Source: Acidobacteriota bacterium
GTDB taxonomy: Bacteria > Acidobacteriota > Blastocatellia > Pyrinomonadales > Pyrinomonadaceae
Direction: 5' to 3'
Assembly (NCBI GenBank): GCA_016716435.1
Contig: JADJWI010000001.1
Coordinates: 310,001-374,000, forward strand
DNA length: 64,000 nt
Shown: positions 11,968 to 20,968 of the stretch, in pieces
Numbering within the stretch: the stretch's first letter is position 1
Layout of the letters: every line of letters starts with the position of its first letter
The notes under the pieces: generated by a model
The model's input: only the letters and a program-made list of their open reading frames with translations
The model's database searches: none
What the model was told of the DNA's origin: nothing
Translations under genes and position numbers: made by a program

Positions 11968-13903
11968 TATCCCTGTTGGCAATGGCTCGCTGCTCGTCAA
12001 TTTTGACGACAAGTATCAGATCCGCGATATATTCTTTCCCCACGTCGGGCAGGAGAACCACACCGAAGGCTCGGTCTCGCGTTTTGGCGTTTGGTGCGAT
12101 GGCAATTTTTCGTGGATCGCGGATGCTGGATGGGAACGCGAACTGCGTTACATGCCCGAAACGCTGGTAACGGCCGTCACGCTTAAGAACGCATCGCTTG
12201 GGCTACGCATAGATGCGAATGATACGGTCGCGAGCCACGAAAATATCTTTCTCCGCCGTGTCCGCGTCTATGATACCGCCGGGAAAAAGCGGAGCGTTCG
12301 CGTTTTTCTGCACCACGACTTTCGCCTTTATGAGAACAAGGTCGGCGACACCGCTTTTTACGACCCCGTAACTCGTTCGCTGATCCATTATCAAAAAGAG
12401 CGATATTTTCTGATCAACACCTCACCTCATTTCGATTCGTTTGCGACCGGCCGCAAGGATTTTCAAGGGCAGGAAGGCACCTGGCGAGACGCCGAAGATG
12501 GCGAACTCCAGGGCGGAGTCACGACCGAAGGCTCGGTCGATTCAACCGTCGGTGTCCATTTTGAGCTCGAACCGCTCGGGAGCTTCGAGTTCTTTTATTG
12601 GATCGCCGCCGGGACCGACCACGCGGAGGTCGAACAGCTGAACGATCGCGTAACCGGCAGCGACCCAAGCGAATTTCTCGACTACACGGCAAACTATTGG
12701 CGAGCCTGGGTCAATAAAAACGATACCGACCTCGAGCCTCTTTCACCCGAAGTTCAGAAACAGCTGAAGCTCTCGCTCCTTATCGTTCACAGCCAAATGG
12801 ACAAAGGCGGAGCGATCCTCGCCGCTAATGATTGGGACGTGACGCTTCGTGCGACCGATCATTACAGCTATCTCTGGCCGCGTGACGGTGCGTTCGTTGC
12901 CGAGGCTCTCGACCTTGCGGGCTTTTCGCACCTGACACGAAAATTCTTCGACCTTTGCGGCCGGATCGTGCATCCGAATGGCTACTTTCTGCAAAAATAT
13001 AACGCGGACGGAACCGTTGCCTCCGGTTGGCATGCCGCCTGGGACCGCTGGACCGGGGAACCGCAAGTCCCGATCCAGGAAGACGAAACGGCACTCGTTC
13101 TCTGGTCGCTTTGGGAACATTACGACCGCTATCGGGATATCGAATTCGCTCATCGGCTTTACACAAAGATGACCATCCCGTGTGCCGACTTTATGGCGGA
13201 TTTCATTCATCCGGAACTCGGGCTGCCCGCTCCGAGTTGGAATCTTTGGGAAGACCGCCGTGGAATCCACACCTTTACATGTGCGTCGGTGGTTGCCGGC
13301 CTGCGGGCCGCGGCAAACTTTGCCGAGCTATTTGCCGAACACGACCGCGCAATGCGTTACCGGGAGCGAGCCGATTCGATCCTCGCTGCAATGGAACGGC
13401 ATCTTTTCAGCATCGAACATAACCGTTATCTCCGTTCGCTGCAGTTCAAAGGCGATGACCATTACGAACCCGACGCCACGGTCGACGCCTCGCTTTTCGG
13501 GCTGTTTTATTTCGGTTGTTTCTCGGTCAATGACCCGAAGGTCGAAAGCACGATGAGGGCGATCGAAGAAAAGCTTGGCGTCTCGAGCGGCGGCCTTGCC
13601 CGGTTTGAGAATGACGGATACATGCGAGTTTCCGCCTCCGAACCCGGCAACGCCTGGTTCATCTGCAGCCTCTGGTTGGCCGAGTATTACATCGCTCGGG
13701 CTACGTCGGCCGAAGAGCTTGAGCCCGCCCGCAGGATGATCGACTGGGTGGTCGAGAAGGCACTGCCCTCCGGTGTGCTTGCCGAGCAAGCCGACCCCGT
13801 CACCGGCGGTCCGGTCTCGGTTGCACCGCTTACGTGGTCACACTCGACCTTCGTCGCCACCTCGCTTCATTACCTTGCAAAACTTCGCGAGCTAGCAAAA
13901 TAG
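11960..13903 (+). CDS. Glycoside hydrolase family 15 protein (glucoamylase/trehalase type)
   Basis: The 647-residue protein has the N-terminal beta-sandwich of bacterial GH15 enzymes (starting MRDIPVGNGSLLVNFDDKYQ) and a C-terminal (alpha/alpha)6 barrel. Landmarks are YLWPRDGAF, QEDETALVLWSLWEHY, NLWEDRRGIHTFT (Glu as general acid) and SEPGNAWFICSLWLAEYY (Glu in the general-base region). There is no signal peptide, so it acts in the cytoplasm, probably releasing glucose from malto-oligosaccharides, trehalose or glycogen fragments; which of these is not decided by the sequence. The start overlaps the Nudix gene. Confidence 0.9.
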   Translation: MRDIPVGNGSLLVNFDDKYQIRDIFFPHVGQENHTEGSVSRFGVWCDGNFSWIADAGWERELRYMPETLVTAVTLKNASLGLRIDANDTVASHENIFLRRVRVYDTAGKKRSVRVFLHHDFRLYENKVGDTAFYDPVTRSLIHYQKERYFLINTSPHFDSFATGRKDFQGQEGTWRDAEDGELQGGVTTEGSVDSTVGVHFELEPLGSFEFFYWIAAGTDHAEVEQLNDRVTGSDPSEFLDYTANYWRAWVNKNDTDLEPLSPEVQKQLKLSLLIVHSQMDKGGAILAANDWDVTLRATDHYSYLWPRDGAFVAEALDLAGFSHLTRKFFDLCGRIVHPNGYFLQKYNADGTVASGWHAAWDRWTGEPQVPIQEDETALVLWSLWEHYDRYRDIEFAHRLYTKMTIPCADFMADFIHPELGLPAPSWNLWEDRRGIHTFTCASVVAGLRAAANFAELFAEHDRAMRYRERADSILAAMERHLFSIEHNRYLRSLQFKGDDHYEPDATVDASLFGLFYFGCFSVNDPKVESTMRAIEEKLGVSSGGLARFENDGYMRVSASEPGNAWFICSLWLAEYYIARATSAEELEPARRMIDWVVEKALPSGVLAEQADPVTGGPVSVAPLTWSHSTFVATSLHYLAKLRELAK

Positions 13904-13978
13904 CCGGCGGCAAACAAATTGTTAACCGCAGGGCTGCAATTTTCGCACGTTCCGCTGCGGTGCGATACAATCCTAACG

Positions 13979-15463
13979 ATGAGAAACGCAAAGATCCTCG
14001 CCACGCTCGGCCCGGCCTCAAACACCGAACCGATCATCAGGACAATGATCGAAACAGGTGTCAACGCCGTCAGGATAAATATGTCGCACGGCACCTATGC
14101 CGAGCACGAAGTGTTGATCGCGAATGCCCGAAGTGCGGCTCGCTCGCTCGACCGGCCGCTGGCAATTCTGGTTGACCTCTCAGGCCCAAAGATCCGAACA
14201 AGTACACTAGCCGGCGGCGAGCCTGTAATGCTAACCGAGGGTGCGCGATTTACACTGACGACCAAAAAGGTCGAGGGCACGAGTGAGATCGTTAGTACCA
14301 ATTTCTCCGAACTCCCGAAAGTGGTCACACCCGATTCGATGATCCTGCTCGATGACGGAGCGCTCAAGCTAAGGGTCGATTCGGTGACCGACACGGACGT
14401 CAACTGCACCGTCGTTGTCGGCGGCGAATTGAAGGAACGCAAGGGCATAAACCTGCCCGCAACCTCGCTCCCGATCCCCTCGATGACCGAAAAGGACCAC
14501 GCCGATCTGGAATGGGCGATGGGGCAGAACGTGGACTACATCGCTCTTTCGTTCGTCCGGCGTGCCGAAGATTGCGTCGAAGCGAAGGAGATGATCAAAA
14601 AGCTCAATCGGCGGGAGATGGGCTGCGCGTTGCTCGTTGCGAAGATCGAAAAAGCAGAGGCGATCGTAAATCTTGAGGAGATCATTCAGGCGACCGATGG
14701 CGTGATGGTCGCCCGCGGCGATCTTGGCGTTGAGACCTCGGTCGAGCTTGTTCCGGTCTATCAAAAACGAATCATCGAACGGGCCGTCGCCAATGATCGA
14801 TTTGTCATCACAGCCACGCAGATGCTGCAGTCGATGATCGAGAGTCCTTACCCGACGCGTGCCGAAGCCTCGGACGTCGCCAACGCAGTTTGGGACGGGA
14901 CGGACGCCGTGATGCTCTCTGCCGAAACGGCTTCGGGCAGCTATCCGGTCGAAACGGTTCGGACAATGGCACAGATCATCGATTCCGCTGAAACCATCAA
15001 ACCCGACCAACTTAAGAAGCCGGTAAAATTCTCTCTCCCGCCCTCGGGCCGGACGAGCCAGGCACTCTGCAAGGCCGCAGCCTACGCCGCAAAAGAAACG
15101 ATGACCGAAAAGATCGCGGTTTACACAGAATCCGGCTTGATGGCACGGCGGCTTTCGAGCTTTCGTTCGGGTCTGCGGAGCTTTGGCCTAACGACCTCCG
15201 AGGACGCCTACAATCAGCTTGCTCTTATCTGGGGAGTGCAGCCCTTCGTTCACGAAGTTCCTTGGGCGACTCAGGAGATGCTGAAGATCGGCGAACGGAC
15301 GCTTCTCGAAGCGGGCATGGTCACTCCGGGCGAGACTCTTGTAATGATGGCGGGCCGCCTTTCCGGACTCGGGCTCTCAAGCTCGGTCGTTGTCTGGACC
15401 ATCGGAGAAAGTGTCCCACTGAGGGGATCGCAGAGTCCCGGCGATTCGCACTCGGGCAGTTGA
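13979..15463 (+). CDS. pyk: Pyruvate kinase
   Basis: Converts phosphoenolpyruvate and ADP to pyruvate and ATP. I chose the ATG at 13979, giving MRNAKILATLGPAS, the normal N terminus; an in-frame TTG 60 bases upstream adds residues unlike the family. Visible motifs are VRINMSHGTYAEH, DLSGPKIRT, VAKIEKAEA, MVARGDLGVE and TATQMLQSMIESPYPTRAE, with the C-terminal domain following. The 494-residue length is normal. It closes the tlpA - Nudix - GH15 run, fitting glucose release followed by glycolysis. It is convergent with blh, with only 5 bases between the stops. Confidence 0.96.
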   Translation: MRNAKILATLGPASNTEPIIRTMIETGVNAVRINMSHGTYAEHEVLIANARSAARSLDRPLAILVDLSGPKIRTSTLAGGEPVMLTEGARFTLTTKKVEGTSEIVSTNFSELPKVVTPDSMILLDDGALKLRVDSVTDTDVNCTVVVGGELKERKGINLPATSLPIPSMTEKDHADLEWAMGQNVDYIALSFVRRAEDCVEAKEMIKKLNRREMGCALLVAKIEKAEAIVNLEEIIQATDGVMVARGDLGVETSVELVPVYQKRIIERAVANDRFVITATQMLQSMIESPYPTRAEASDVANAVWDGTDAVMLSAETASGSYPVETVRTMAQIIDSAETIKPDQLKKPVKFSLPPSGRTSQALCKAAAYAAKETMTEKIAVYTESGLMARRLSSFRSGLRSFGLTTSEDAYNQLALIWGVQPFVHEVPWATQEMLKIGERTLLEAGMVTPGETLVMMAGRLSGLGLSSSVVVWTIGESVPLRGSQSPGDSHSGS

Positions 15464-15468
15464 GATCT

Positions 15469-16386
15469 TCAGCTCATGCTGAATTCCGCATCGGCTGATC
15501 GTTTTTCAGCAAGATGCGTTATCATCATATGCGGCACCGTCAGGCAACTTAGCCCGACGAAAACTGCCTGAATAACACCGGCCTCTATTCCTCCGACACG
15601 CGCGAAATTTATTGCAAAAGCACCTGCCAAAAGCGTGATAACGGTCAGCGGAACAGATTCGCGCGCGATTCGACTAAAGCCCTTTGCCAGCGAGTTTGGC
15701 TCGATCCAACCGGCTAATTCGATAATATGTCTTATTGAGTGAAGAAACACGAAATACAGCGAGAACGCTATCAGCGGAGGTAACGTAAAGTTGAGAGCCA
15801 CGAGCACCAAGGCTTCAGTGCCTAGAAGATACTCACGCCGCCGAAGTGCGGAAATCAGCGTAAAAAGAACCGCGATCGCAGCAAGAATTCCAACACTTTG
15901 CACGTACTCCTCGACCCATATAGTCGTGGCCGCAATCGTCGAAAAAAGCTCTGAAACGTCTTCGGGTCGTAAAGCGATCGGCAGCAATATTGGAATCGAG
16001 CCTCGCATGAACGCATGCAAGATCCCGTTTTCCTGCAAACGGTCAGATCCAAAATGAATTGCCGAGTAAACGAGAAATGCGGTTAGAGCGGCCGCGGGTG
16101 CGATAAACCAAAAAGCGAGTCCCATCGCTCCAAGCGTAAGATAAAACAACGCGAATATGATCGGCCATTGTTGGCCAAATCGCGGCCGCATCAAGATCTC
16201 GCCGACCCGATGATCCATTGCCCCGTGCCCGAGACCAATGGTCGCGACGCCGATCGACATCAGCACAACCTGAGTTGTGAAATCGGGCGTCCAAAACAAC
16301 CCCAACAACGCGCAGCCGATCAAAACCGGGAGCATCAACTTCGTGTGCAAGTCCCTCAATTTCTGTTGGGCCGAGCGGCTCGTCAC
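15469..16386 (-). CDS. blh: Brp/Blh-family beta-carotene 15,15'-dioxygenase
   Basis: Cleaves beta-carotene into two molecules of retinal for rhodopsin. The 305-residue membrane protein is strongly hydrophobic, with the histidines that bind the catalytic iron in family positions: GLGHGAMDH near residue 52, SAIHFGSD near 113, LHSIRHIIEL near 215 and VPHMMITHL near the C terminus. Its ATG overlaps the end of the lycopene cyclase gene by four bases, so the two are translationally coupled. It is the last gene of the rhodopsin module. Confidence 0.92.
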   Translation of the reverse strand: MTSRSAQQKLRDLHTKLMLPVLIGCALLGLFWTPDFTTQVVLMSIGVATIGLGHGAMDHRVGEILMRPRFGQQWPIIFALFYLTLGAMGLAFWFIAPAAALTAFLVYSAIHFGSDRLQENGILHAFMRGSIPILLPIALRPEDVSELFSTIAATTIWVEEYVQSVGILAAIAVLFTLISALRRREYLLGTEALVLVALNFTLPPLIAFSLYFVFLHSIRHIIELAGWIEPNSLAKGFSRIARESVPLTVITLLAGAFAINFARVGGIEAGVIQAVFVGLSCLTVPHMMITHLAEKRSADAEFSMS

Positions 16387-17615
16387 AGACGGACCTCCGT
16401 ATTTGGCCGGAAGGCCTTAACGGTCGCTGAACTTGATCGGCGCATAAGCCAGATGTTGCGGGATCGCCACGCTTCGATGATGAACGGGAGCTTCGGCATC
16501 GACATTATAACGGCAAGCTTATCGAGCAGGCTGCTGTCATCCATCATAAAGCGAGCGAAGCGGTCCGGATCCGTGTTCTGACTGATCCTTAAAAACAGTT
16601 CACCCGCCTGCTCCGGGTGCTTCGAAAGAAAGCTTAAGAATATGCGATCCAGGGTTTTCGAAAGCCATTCCTGCTTTCGATCTTTGATCGGTTGTCCGCG
16701 TTCCAACGTATCTGCGATCTGTCGGCTGTGTTCGTGGATCGCCGCGAAGGCGTAACCAGTCGACGGACGTGCCAGCCCGCCGCTGAGTCCGATCCTCGTT
16801 ACTTTTTCCGAGGTGTTAGACTCGATCTCCGCGGTGACCATTGGGATCCTGCCGTTCTCATGACCTAGCATACGCCAAGAGTTTTCACCGTAAGTGTTGT
16901 TGAGATAGGTCTCCGCTTCATTTCTCAGATGATGAAATGAAAGCTTCGAAGCACTGAATAAAGTAACCTCAACCAAGGCACGCCGCCTCGAGAATGGCAG
17001 TACGTAGATGAAACGGATCGCATTTTCTTGATCGATGGCGAAGTCCATTAGGGTCGCGACGCCGGGATCGAACGCATCTCGCGTCATCTCAACTTCGATC
17101 CCCGAAAACTGCTGCCAAAGGGCAACGTCATCTCGATTTCCCTCAAAAAAGGCGTTGGGCTGCGGGCGGCTGTCGAAAAAATGCTCCGGCCTGATCTTTT
17201 GTTTTAATTGATTCGACCGGTCGACGATATGGAACCAACCATCGGCCCCATTTACAAGACGGCAGCCAAAATGCATTTCGACCCTAGGGTCAGAGGCTAA
17301 TTGCTCAAAGCAATAATCGTAATAGTCAGAAGATCGAATCGACTCGTACGCGTACCGCCCAGATTCGGAAATGTTCTCGCCGTTGAAGGTCTTGCATTTC
17401 CATTTGTTCCAGCGGTTCGTTGCGAGGCCGCTAAAGAGATGAGGTTTGGTCGCAAAACCGCTCCAGGTTCGATCATTTTTGTACTCGTCACGCATTCGCG
17501 GTTCAACGAGCACGATGTTTTTGTTAAGGCTCTTACGCTGAACTAGATGGGTCGCGAGGCTAAGACCAGCACACCCGGCTCCGGCGATGAGGATCGAACC
17601 AGTTTCTTCGTTCAT
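16383..17615 (-). CDS. crtY: Lycopene beta-cyclase, CrtY type
   Basis: Cyclises both ends of lycopene to give beta-carotene. The 410-residue flavoprotein starts with a dinucleotide-binding motif (LIAGAGCAGLSLATHL). It has the family segments NDRTWSGF near residue 47, TLMDFAI in the middle (matching the conserved FMDF), and GLARPSTGYAF near 285. Its position between rhodopsin and blh makes the job clear: supply of beta-carotene for retinal. The genes for making lycopene itself (crtE, crtB, crtI) are not in this window. Confidence 0.92.
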   Translation of the reverse strand: MNEETGSILIAGAGCAGLSLATHLVQRKSLNKNIVLVEPRMRDEYKNDRTWSGFATKPHLFSGLATNRWNKWKCKTFNGENISESGRYAYESIRSSDYYDYCFEQLASDPRVEMHFGCRLVNGADGWFHIVDRSNQLKQKIRPEHFFDSRPQPNAFFEGNRDDVALWQQFSGIEVEMTRDAFDPGVATLMDFAIDQENAIRFIYVLPFSRRRALVEVTLFSASKLSFHHLRNEAETYLNNTYGENSWRMLGHENGRIPMVTAEIESNTSEKVTRIGLSGGLARPSTGYAFAAIHEHSRQIADTLERGQPIKDRKQEWLSKTLDRIFLSFLSKHPEQAGELFLRISQNTDPDRFARFMMDDSSLLDKLAVIMSMPKLPFIIEAWRSRNIWLMRRSSSATVKAFRPNTEVRL

Positions 17616-17694
17616 TGTGACACCTTCATTCCCTTGAAAGTCAGGCTGGCCTCAGAAGCTAGGCCAGCCTCCAACTAAGTGCAAGATTGAGGAC

Positions 17695-18492
17695 CTAGGC
17701 TGGCAATGCGGCGTCAGATAAACTCGACCCCGGGACTTCCTCTTCCAACTCGCTCTTTCGGCGAGCAATGAAGTAGATGACTAGTCCATAACCGGCCTTT
17801 GCAGTGACGTCGGCGATCGAGTATCCGATCTGGATCGCTACTTCGCCTTCGGCAGTGGTTCCCGTCAGAGTCTTGATGGCAAAGGCTATCGGGTAGAACA
17901 TCCACGTAACCAAGATCACGACCCGGGCAGTCGAGATCAATCCACGAACCTCAGCGGGCTGCCTCTCCAAGGCCTTTCCAAGTTCGATGAAAAGAACATA
18001 GAGAGTGTAAATGAAGGGGATCATGCTGAGTGTCCAGAAGATCCACCGCGTTCCGGCATCTGATGAAACCTCACCCGGATAGCCCAGGGCGATCATCAGG
18101 GCTGTTGCAACGACCAACTTGGTCAAAAGGGTTCGACTCTCACTGCGAGCAAGGGCAAGTACGGCGACAAGTTCGACCATTAAGAGCGGAACCGTGATGA
18201 ACCAGTCAGCGTACCGGTAAAAGTCGTTGAACGGTGTTCCGCTTGCAACATAGCGGGCAAGGTTTCCCGTCCCCTCCAGCGCGTACGCAGTGACGAACGA
18301 ATCATAGATCCGAAAATAATGGTACGTCGCGATAAGGCACACGAGTCCACTGACCACGACTGCGAGCCTGTAGCGCTTGTTGACACCAGGGCTGATAAAG
18401 TAAAAGATCGCCGCCGCACCAAGAGTGGCGATAGCGAAGGAAAGAAAGTTTGCAACTAACGAAAATTGTCCGACGGAAAGCTCAGGTAACAT
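17695..18492 (-). CDS. Xanthorhodopsin-like proton-pumping rhodopsin
   Basis: A seven-helix retinal protein of 265 residues. Helix C reads RYADWFITVPLLMVEL: Arg93, the counterion/acceptor Asp96, Thr100 and donor Glu107, the DTE pattern of outward proton pumps. Leu104 at the tuning site suggests green absorption. His58 in helix B is the usual partner of the acceptor Asp. Helix G has Asp228 and the Schiff-base Lys232 (ADVTAKAGYG). Many segments (YHYFRI, LGYPGEVS, FYPIA) recall xanthorhodopsin, but the antenna-fenestration Gly is replaced by Trp153. GGAGG lies four bases before the ATG. It leads the crtY-blh operon. Confidence 0.96.
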   Translation of the reverse strand: MLPELSVGQFSLVANFLSFAIATLGAAAIFYFISPGVNKRYRLAVVVSGLVCLIATYHYFRIYDSFVTAYALEGTGNLARYVASGTPFNDFYRYADWFITVPLLMVELVAVLALARSESRTLLTKLVVATALMIALGYPGEVSSDAGTRWIFWTLSMIPFIYTLYVLFIELGKALERQPAEVRGLISTARVVILVTWMFYPIAFAIKTLTGTTAEGEVAIQIGYSIADVTAKAGYGLVIYFIARRKSELEEEVPGSSLSDAALPA

Positions 18493-18828
18493 ATGTCCTC
18501 CAGGAATTTATTTTCTTTACGCACAAAATGCGTTCCTAAGAGGTCCTGCGGCCGTTGCATTGCTTACCACTTGGCCCATGTTCGGTCTTTGTGACAACAG
18601 TGTCACTGTCCGGTTCCGATGATCCCCAAAACTACAAAGATTTCTCGGTCCTGAATGGACAAGCGAAGCCCCAGGACAATTCTTAGTGATTTACATCGAC
18701 TTATCGACTGAAATCAATAGGGTTTTCGGGTGTCAGGATTTAACAGATGCACTTATACCTTATGAAGAATTGTGAGGATGCGTGTAAGTGTTTCTAATAT
18801 GTGGGAGACATACTAGATCGAGCAAACT
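18493..18828. other. Intergenic region upstream of the rhodopsin operon
   Basis: About 336 bases lie between the end of the hydrolase gene (transcribed toward smaller coordinates) and the rhodopsin start. It must hold the promoter of the rhodopsin operon, but I could not pick a convincing -35/-10 pair. It contains the GTGACA/TGTCAC palindrome and no coding frame of note. Confidence 0.55.
18591..18606. promoter_or_regulatory. Operator-like palindrome upstream of rhodopsin
   Basis: GTGACA (18591-18596) and TGTCAC (18601-18606) are exact inverted repeats around ACAG, about 100 bases before the rhodopsin ATG. The size suits a dimeric regulator. The spacing does not fit a standard CRP site (TGTGA-N6-TCACA). 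Confidence 0.4.
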
Positions 18829-19578
18829 TTACGCCTCTGGGGACTCTAAAGAACGGAGAAAATTAATGATCGCCTCGGCGGTTTGACGCTGCTGTTCCTC
18901 GCGGCTGATAGCGGCAGCGTTGTCGCCGCTCTGGTCGCCGTAGTAGCCGAATTGTGCGTGGTTCCCGCCTTCTATCGGAACCCACACGGTGCTCGCCGGC
19001 AGTACACGTTCCGCCGCACGAATGTCCCGCGGTTCCGAGACGCCGTCGAGCGTTCCGTAGACCGAAAGAACTGCGAAGCCCGAGTTTTTGAGCTGCGACG
19101 CCGCCAGCGGATACGACCCGAGAAAAATGACGCCCCGGAACCTCGACGGATCCGCCTCCGCAAATCTTGCCGCCATAGTCCCGCCGAGCGAATGCCCGGC
19201 CGCAACCCAAGTTTCAATTTCCGGATTTTCAGCAATTGCCCGTTCAGCCGCATCCGGCTCGAAGACCGCCATATTTAGCCTTACGGAAGGGATCGCTACT
19301 AGATAGCCCGCCTCGGCAAGCCGCCGCCCGAGCGGTGCATAGGCCCGAGCATCAACCCGTGCTCCTGGGTAGATCACTACGCCAGCTTTCGGCTTCCCCG
19401 CCTTCGGCAAAAATGTCAGCGTCGGTTCGGTGCGAACCTCGACCGTCTCACTGCTCGTCATCGCCTCAAGAGCCTCCGGCATCGGCGACGGGATCCACAA
19501 AGCCCAAAGCAAAAAGAAGCCGCCGGAGACGACGAACGCGGCGGCCATAAGCCCGAGAAAAAGTCCGACCTTCTTCAT
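18829..19578 (-). CDS. Membrane-anchored alpha/beta hydrolase
   Basis: The 249-residue protein has an N-terminal hydrophobic anchor or uncleaved signal (residues 4-30). The alpha/beta hydrolase core shows the nucleophile elbow AAGHSLGGTMAARFA (Ser), an acid in YGTLDGVSEP (Asp) and the catalytic His in EGGNHAQFGYYG. This arrangement matches the dienelactone-hydrolase-like group of exported hydrolases. The substrate is unknown. It precedes the rhodopsin operon on the same strand but is 336 bases away. Confidence 0.85.
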   Translation of the reverse strand: MKKVGLFLGLMAAAFVVSGGFFLLWALWIPSPMPEALEAMTSSETVEVRTEPTLTFLPKAGKPKAGVVIYPGARVDARAYAPLGRRLAEAGYLVAIPSVRLNMAVFEPDAAERAIAENPEIETWVAAGHSLGGTMAARFAEADPSRFRGVIFLGSYPLAASQLKNSGFAVLSVYGTLDGVSEPRDIRAAERVLPASTVWVPIEGGNHAQFGYYGDQSGDNAAAISREEQQRQTAEAIINFLRSLESPEA

Positions 19579-19613
19579 TACCTTATTTTACCTAAGCAAA
19601 CTGAAAACAGAGA

Positions 19614-20306
19614 TCACGCGACCGCCGTTCCGAAAAGGCTACCGACAAGAGCCGTAACAACCATCGCCGCAGCTCCCCAAAAAGCAACGCGAACGGCACC
19701 GCGAACCGGATCGGCGCCGCCGGCTCTCGCGGCGATCGCACCGAGGCCGGCGAGTGATACGAGCGAGCCAGCTCCAACAATGTACATCAGCCATTCGCCA
19801 GCGAAGGCCAGCACGAGGGCTAGAGGGATCGCCGCTCCAATGGCAAAACTCACTGCAGAAAAAACCGCCGCCTGTATTGGCCTCGCCTTCAGTTCCTCGG
19901 TTATTCCGAGTTCATCGCGGGCATGAGCACCGAGTTTGTCGTGTGTGGTGAGTTCCTCGGCCACCTGTTTGGCGAGTCCGGGACTCAACCCTCGCGAAAT
20001 GTATATGCCGGTCAGCTCGCTCAGTTCGCCCTCAGGATCTTCCTCAAGCTCTTTCCTCTCACGTTCAATATCGGCGCGTTCGGTATCCGCCTGCGAATAG
20101 ACCGAAACATACTCTCCGGCGGCCATCGACATTGCACCCGCGACGAGCCCGGCAATGCCCGCTACCAAAATCGCGTCGCGGTCCCCGGTGGCTGCCGCTA
20201 CACCGATGACGAGGCTCGCGGTCGAGACTATTCCGTCATTGGCGCCGAGAACCGCTGCCCGAAGCCAGCCCACTCGTTCGGTCCGATGATATTCATCGTG
20301 TCTCAT
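19614..20306 (-). CDS. VIT1/CCC1-family iron/manganese transporter
   Basis: The 230-residue membrane protein starts with the family hallmark WLRAAVLGANDGIVSTASLV, followed by the second helix AGAMSMAAGEYVSV. A charged cytoplasmic segment (about residues 75-135, rich in Glu) is the metal-binding region of the CCC1/VIT fold. Three C-terminal helices follow. It probably moves Fe2+ or Mn2+ out of the cytoplasm. It is followed at a short distance by the hydrolase gene. Confidence 0.92.
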   Translation of the reverse strand: MRHDEYHRTERVGWLRAAVLGANDGIVSTASLVIGVAAATGDRDAILVAGIAGLVAGAMSMAAGEYVSVYSQADTERADIERERKELEEDPEGELSELTGIYISRGLSPGLAKQVAEELTTHDKLGAHARDELGITEELKARPIQAAVFSAVSFAIGAAIPLALVLAFAGEWLMYIVGAGSLVSLAGLGAIAARAGGADPVRGAVRVAFWGAAAMVVTALVGSLFGTAVA

Positions 20307-20353
20307 AGCACCACTTCCCGAGGTCAGGTTCGCGAACCGTTATCGATCACAAC

Positions 20354-20914
20354 TCAAAGATCCTCCCTTCCCCATTTCAGCGACCGGGCCATCCATACGA
20401 GCTCATCGAGGAACCCGGTAACCCGCTTTTCATAAGCCTCGTCAAGCAGATTACCGTCCTCGTCAAACTTCGTGCCGACCTTCGGAAAATTGAGATCCGT
20501 AAACGTGACGGCAAGCCCGAGTTCGCGGACCATCGGGACCATTGACTCAATGACTCGCGTGCCGCCCCACGGCCCGGCCGAAACGCCGACCAAAGCGACC
20601 GCTTTGTGAATATATTCTTTCAACAGCGTGTCGAGCACACTCTTGAGCACGCCCGGATAGCCGTGGTTATATTCGGGAGTGACGATGACAAGCCCATCGG
20701 CGGCGATCACTGCATCGCGCCACTCGGGAAAAAGATGGCCGATCTCTGTGCCGTAATGGTCCTGCGGCAGGTCGAAATCGCGGACGTCGAAAAAGACAGG
20801 CTCGATGTCGTCGCGTTCCTGCATCTGTGCAAAGACCCACTTCGCGACGTGCTCGCTCTTTCGGTCCTTGCGGTTGGTGCCGAGTATGATCGGTATCGAT
20901 AGTTTTTCGCTCAT
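20354..20914 (-). CDS. NADPH-dependent FMN reductase family protein
   Basis: This 186-residue flavodoxin-like protein begins IPIILGTNRKDRKSEHVAKW, a phosphate-binding loop. It carries TPEYNHGYPGVLKSVLD, the classic FMN-binding and active-site stretch of the NADPH-dependent FMN/azo/chromate reductase family. The later VGVSAGPWGGTRVIE segment also fits. It reduces flavin or quinone-like substrates in the cytoplasm; the exact substrate is not known. A terminator lies upstream, ending the preceding gene. Confidence 0.9.
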   Translation of the reverse strand: MSEKLSIPIILGTNRKDRKSEHVAKWVFAQMQERDDIEPVFFDVRDFDLPQDHYGTEIGHLFPEWRDAVIAADGLVIVTPEYNHGYPGVLKSVLDTLLKEYIHKAVALVGVSAGPWGGTRVIESMVPMVRELGLAVTFTDLNFPKVGTKFDEDGNLLDEAYEKRVTGFLDELVWMARSLKWGREDL

Positions 20915-20921
20915 AACGTCT

Positions 20922-20959
20922 AAAAAGCAAAAAGCCGGCGGGATTATTCCCCGGCCGGC
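20922..20959 (-). terminator. Rho-independent terminator after the Lys/Ala-rich gene
   Basis: On the reverse strand GCCGGCCGGG and CCCGCCGGC pair with one bulged base around GAATAAT, followed by TTTTTGCTTTTT. It separates the basic-protein gene from the FMN reductase gene. Confidence 0.8.
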
Positions 20960-20968
20960 CCTGTCAAT

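Noticed and set aside
17695..18492. Sensory rhodopsin or chloride/sodium pump
   Set aside because: The DTE residues in helix C and the linked retinal genes, with no transducer gene next to it, point to an outward proton pump.
18591..18606. CRP/FNR binding site upstream of rhodopsin
   Set aside because: The arms look similar, but the spacing is wrong for TGTGA-N6-TCACA and does not fit TTGAT-N4-ATCAA, so only an unspecific palindrome is reported.
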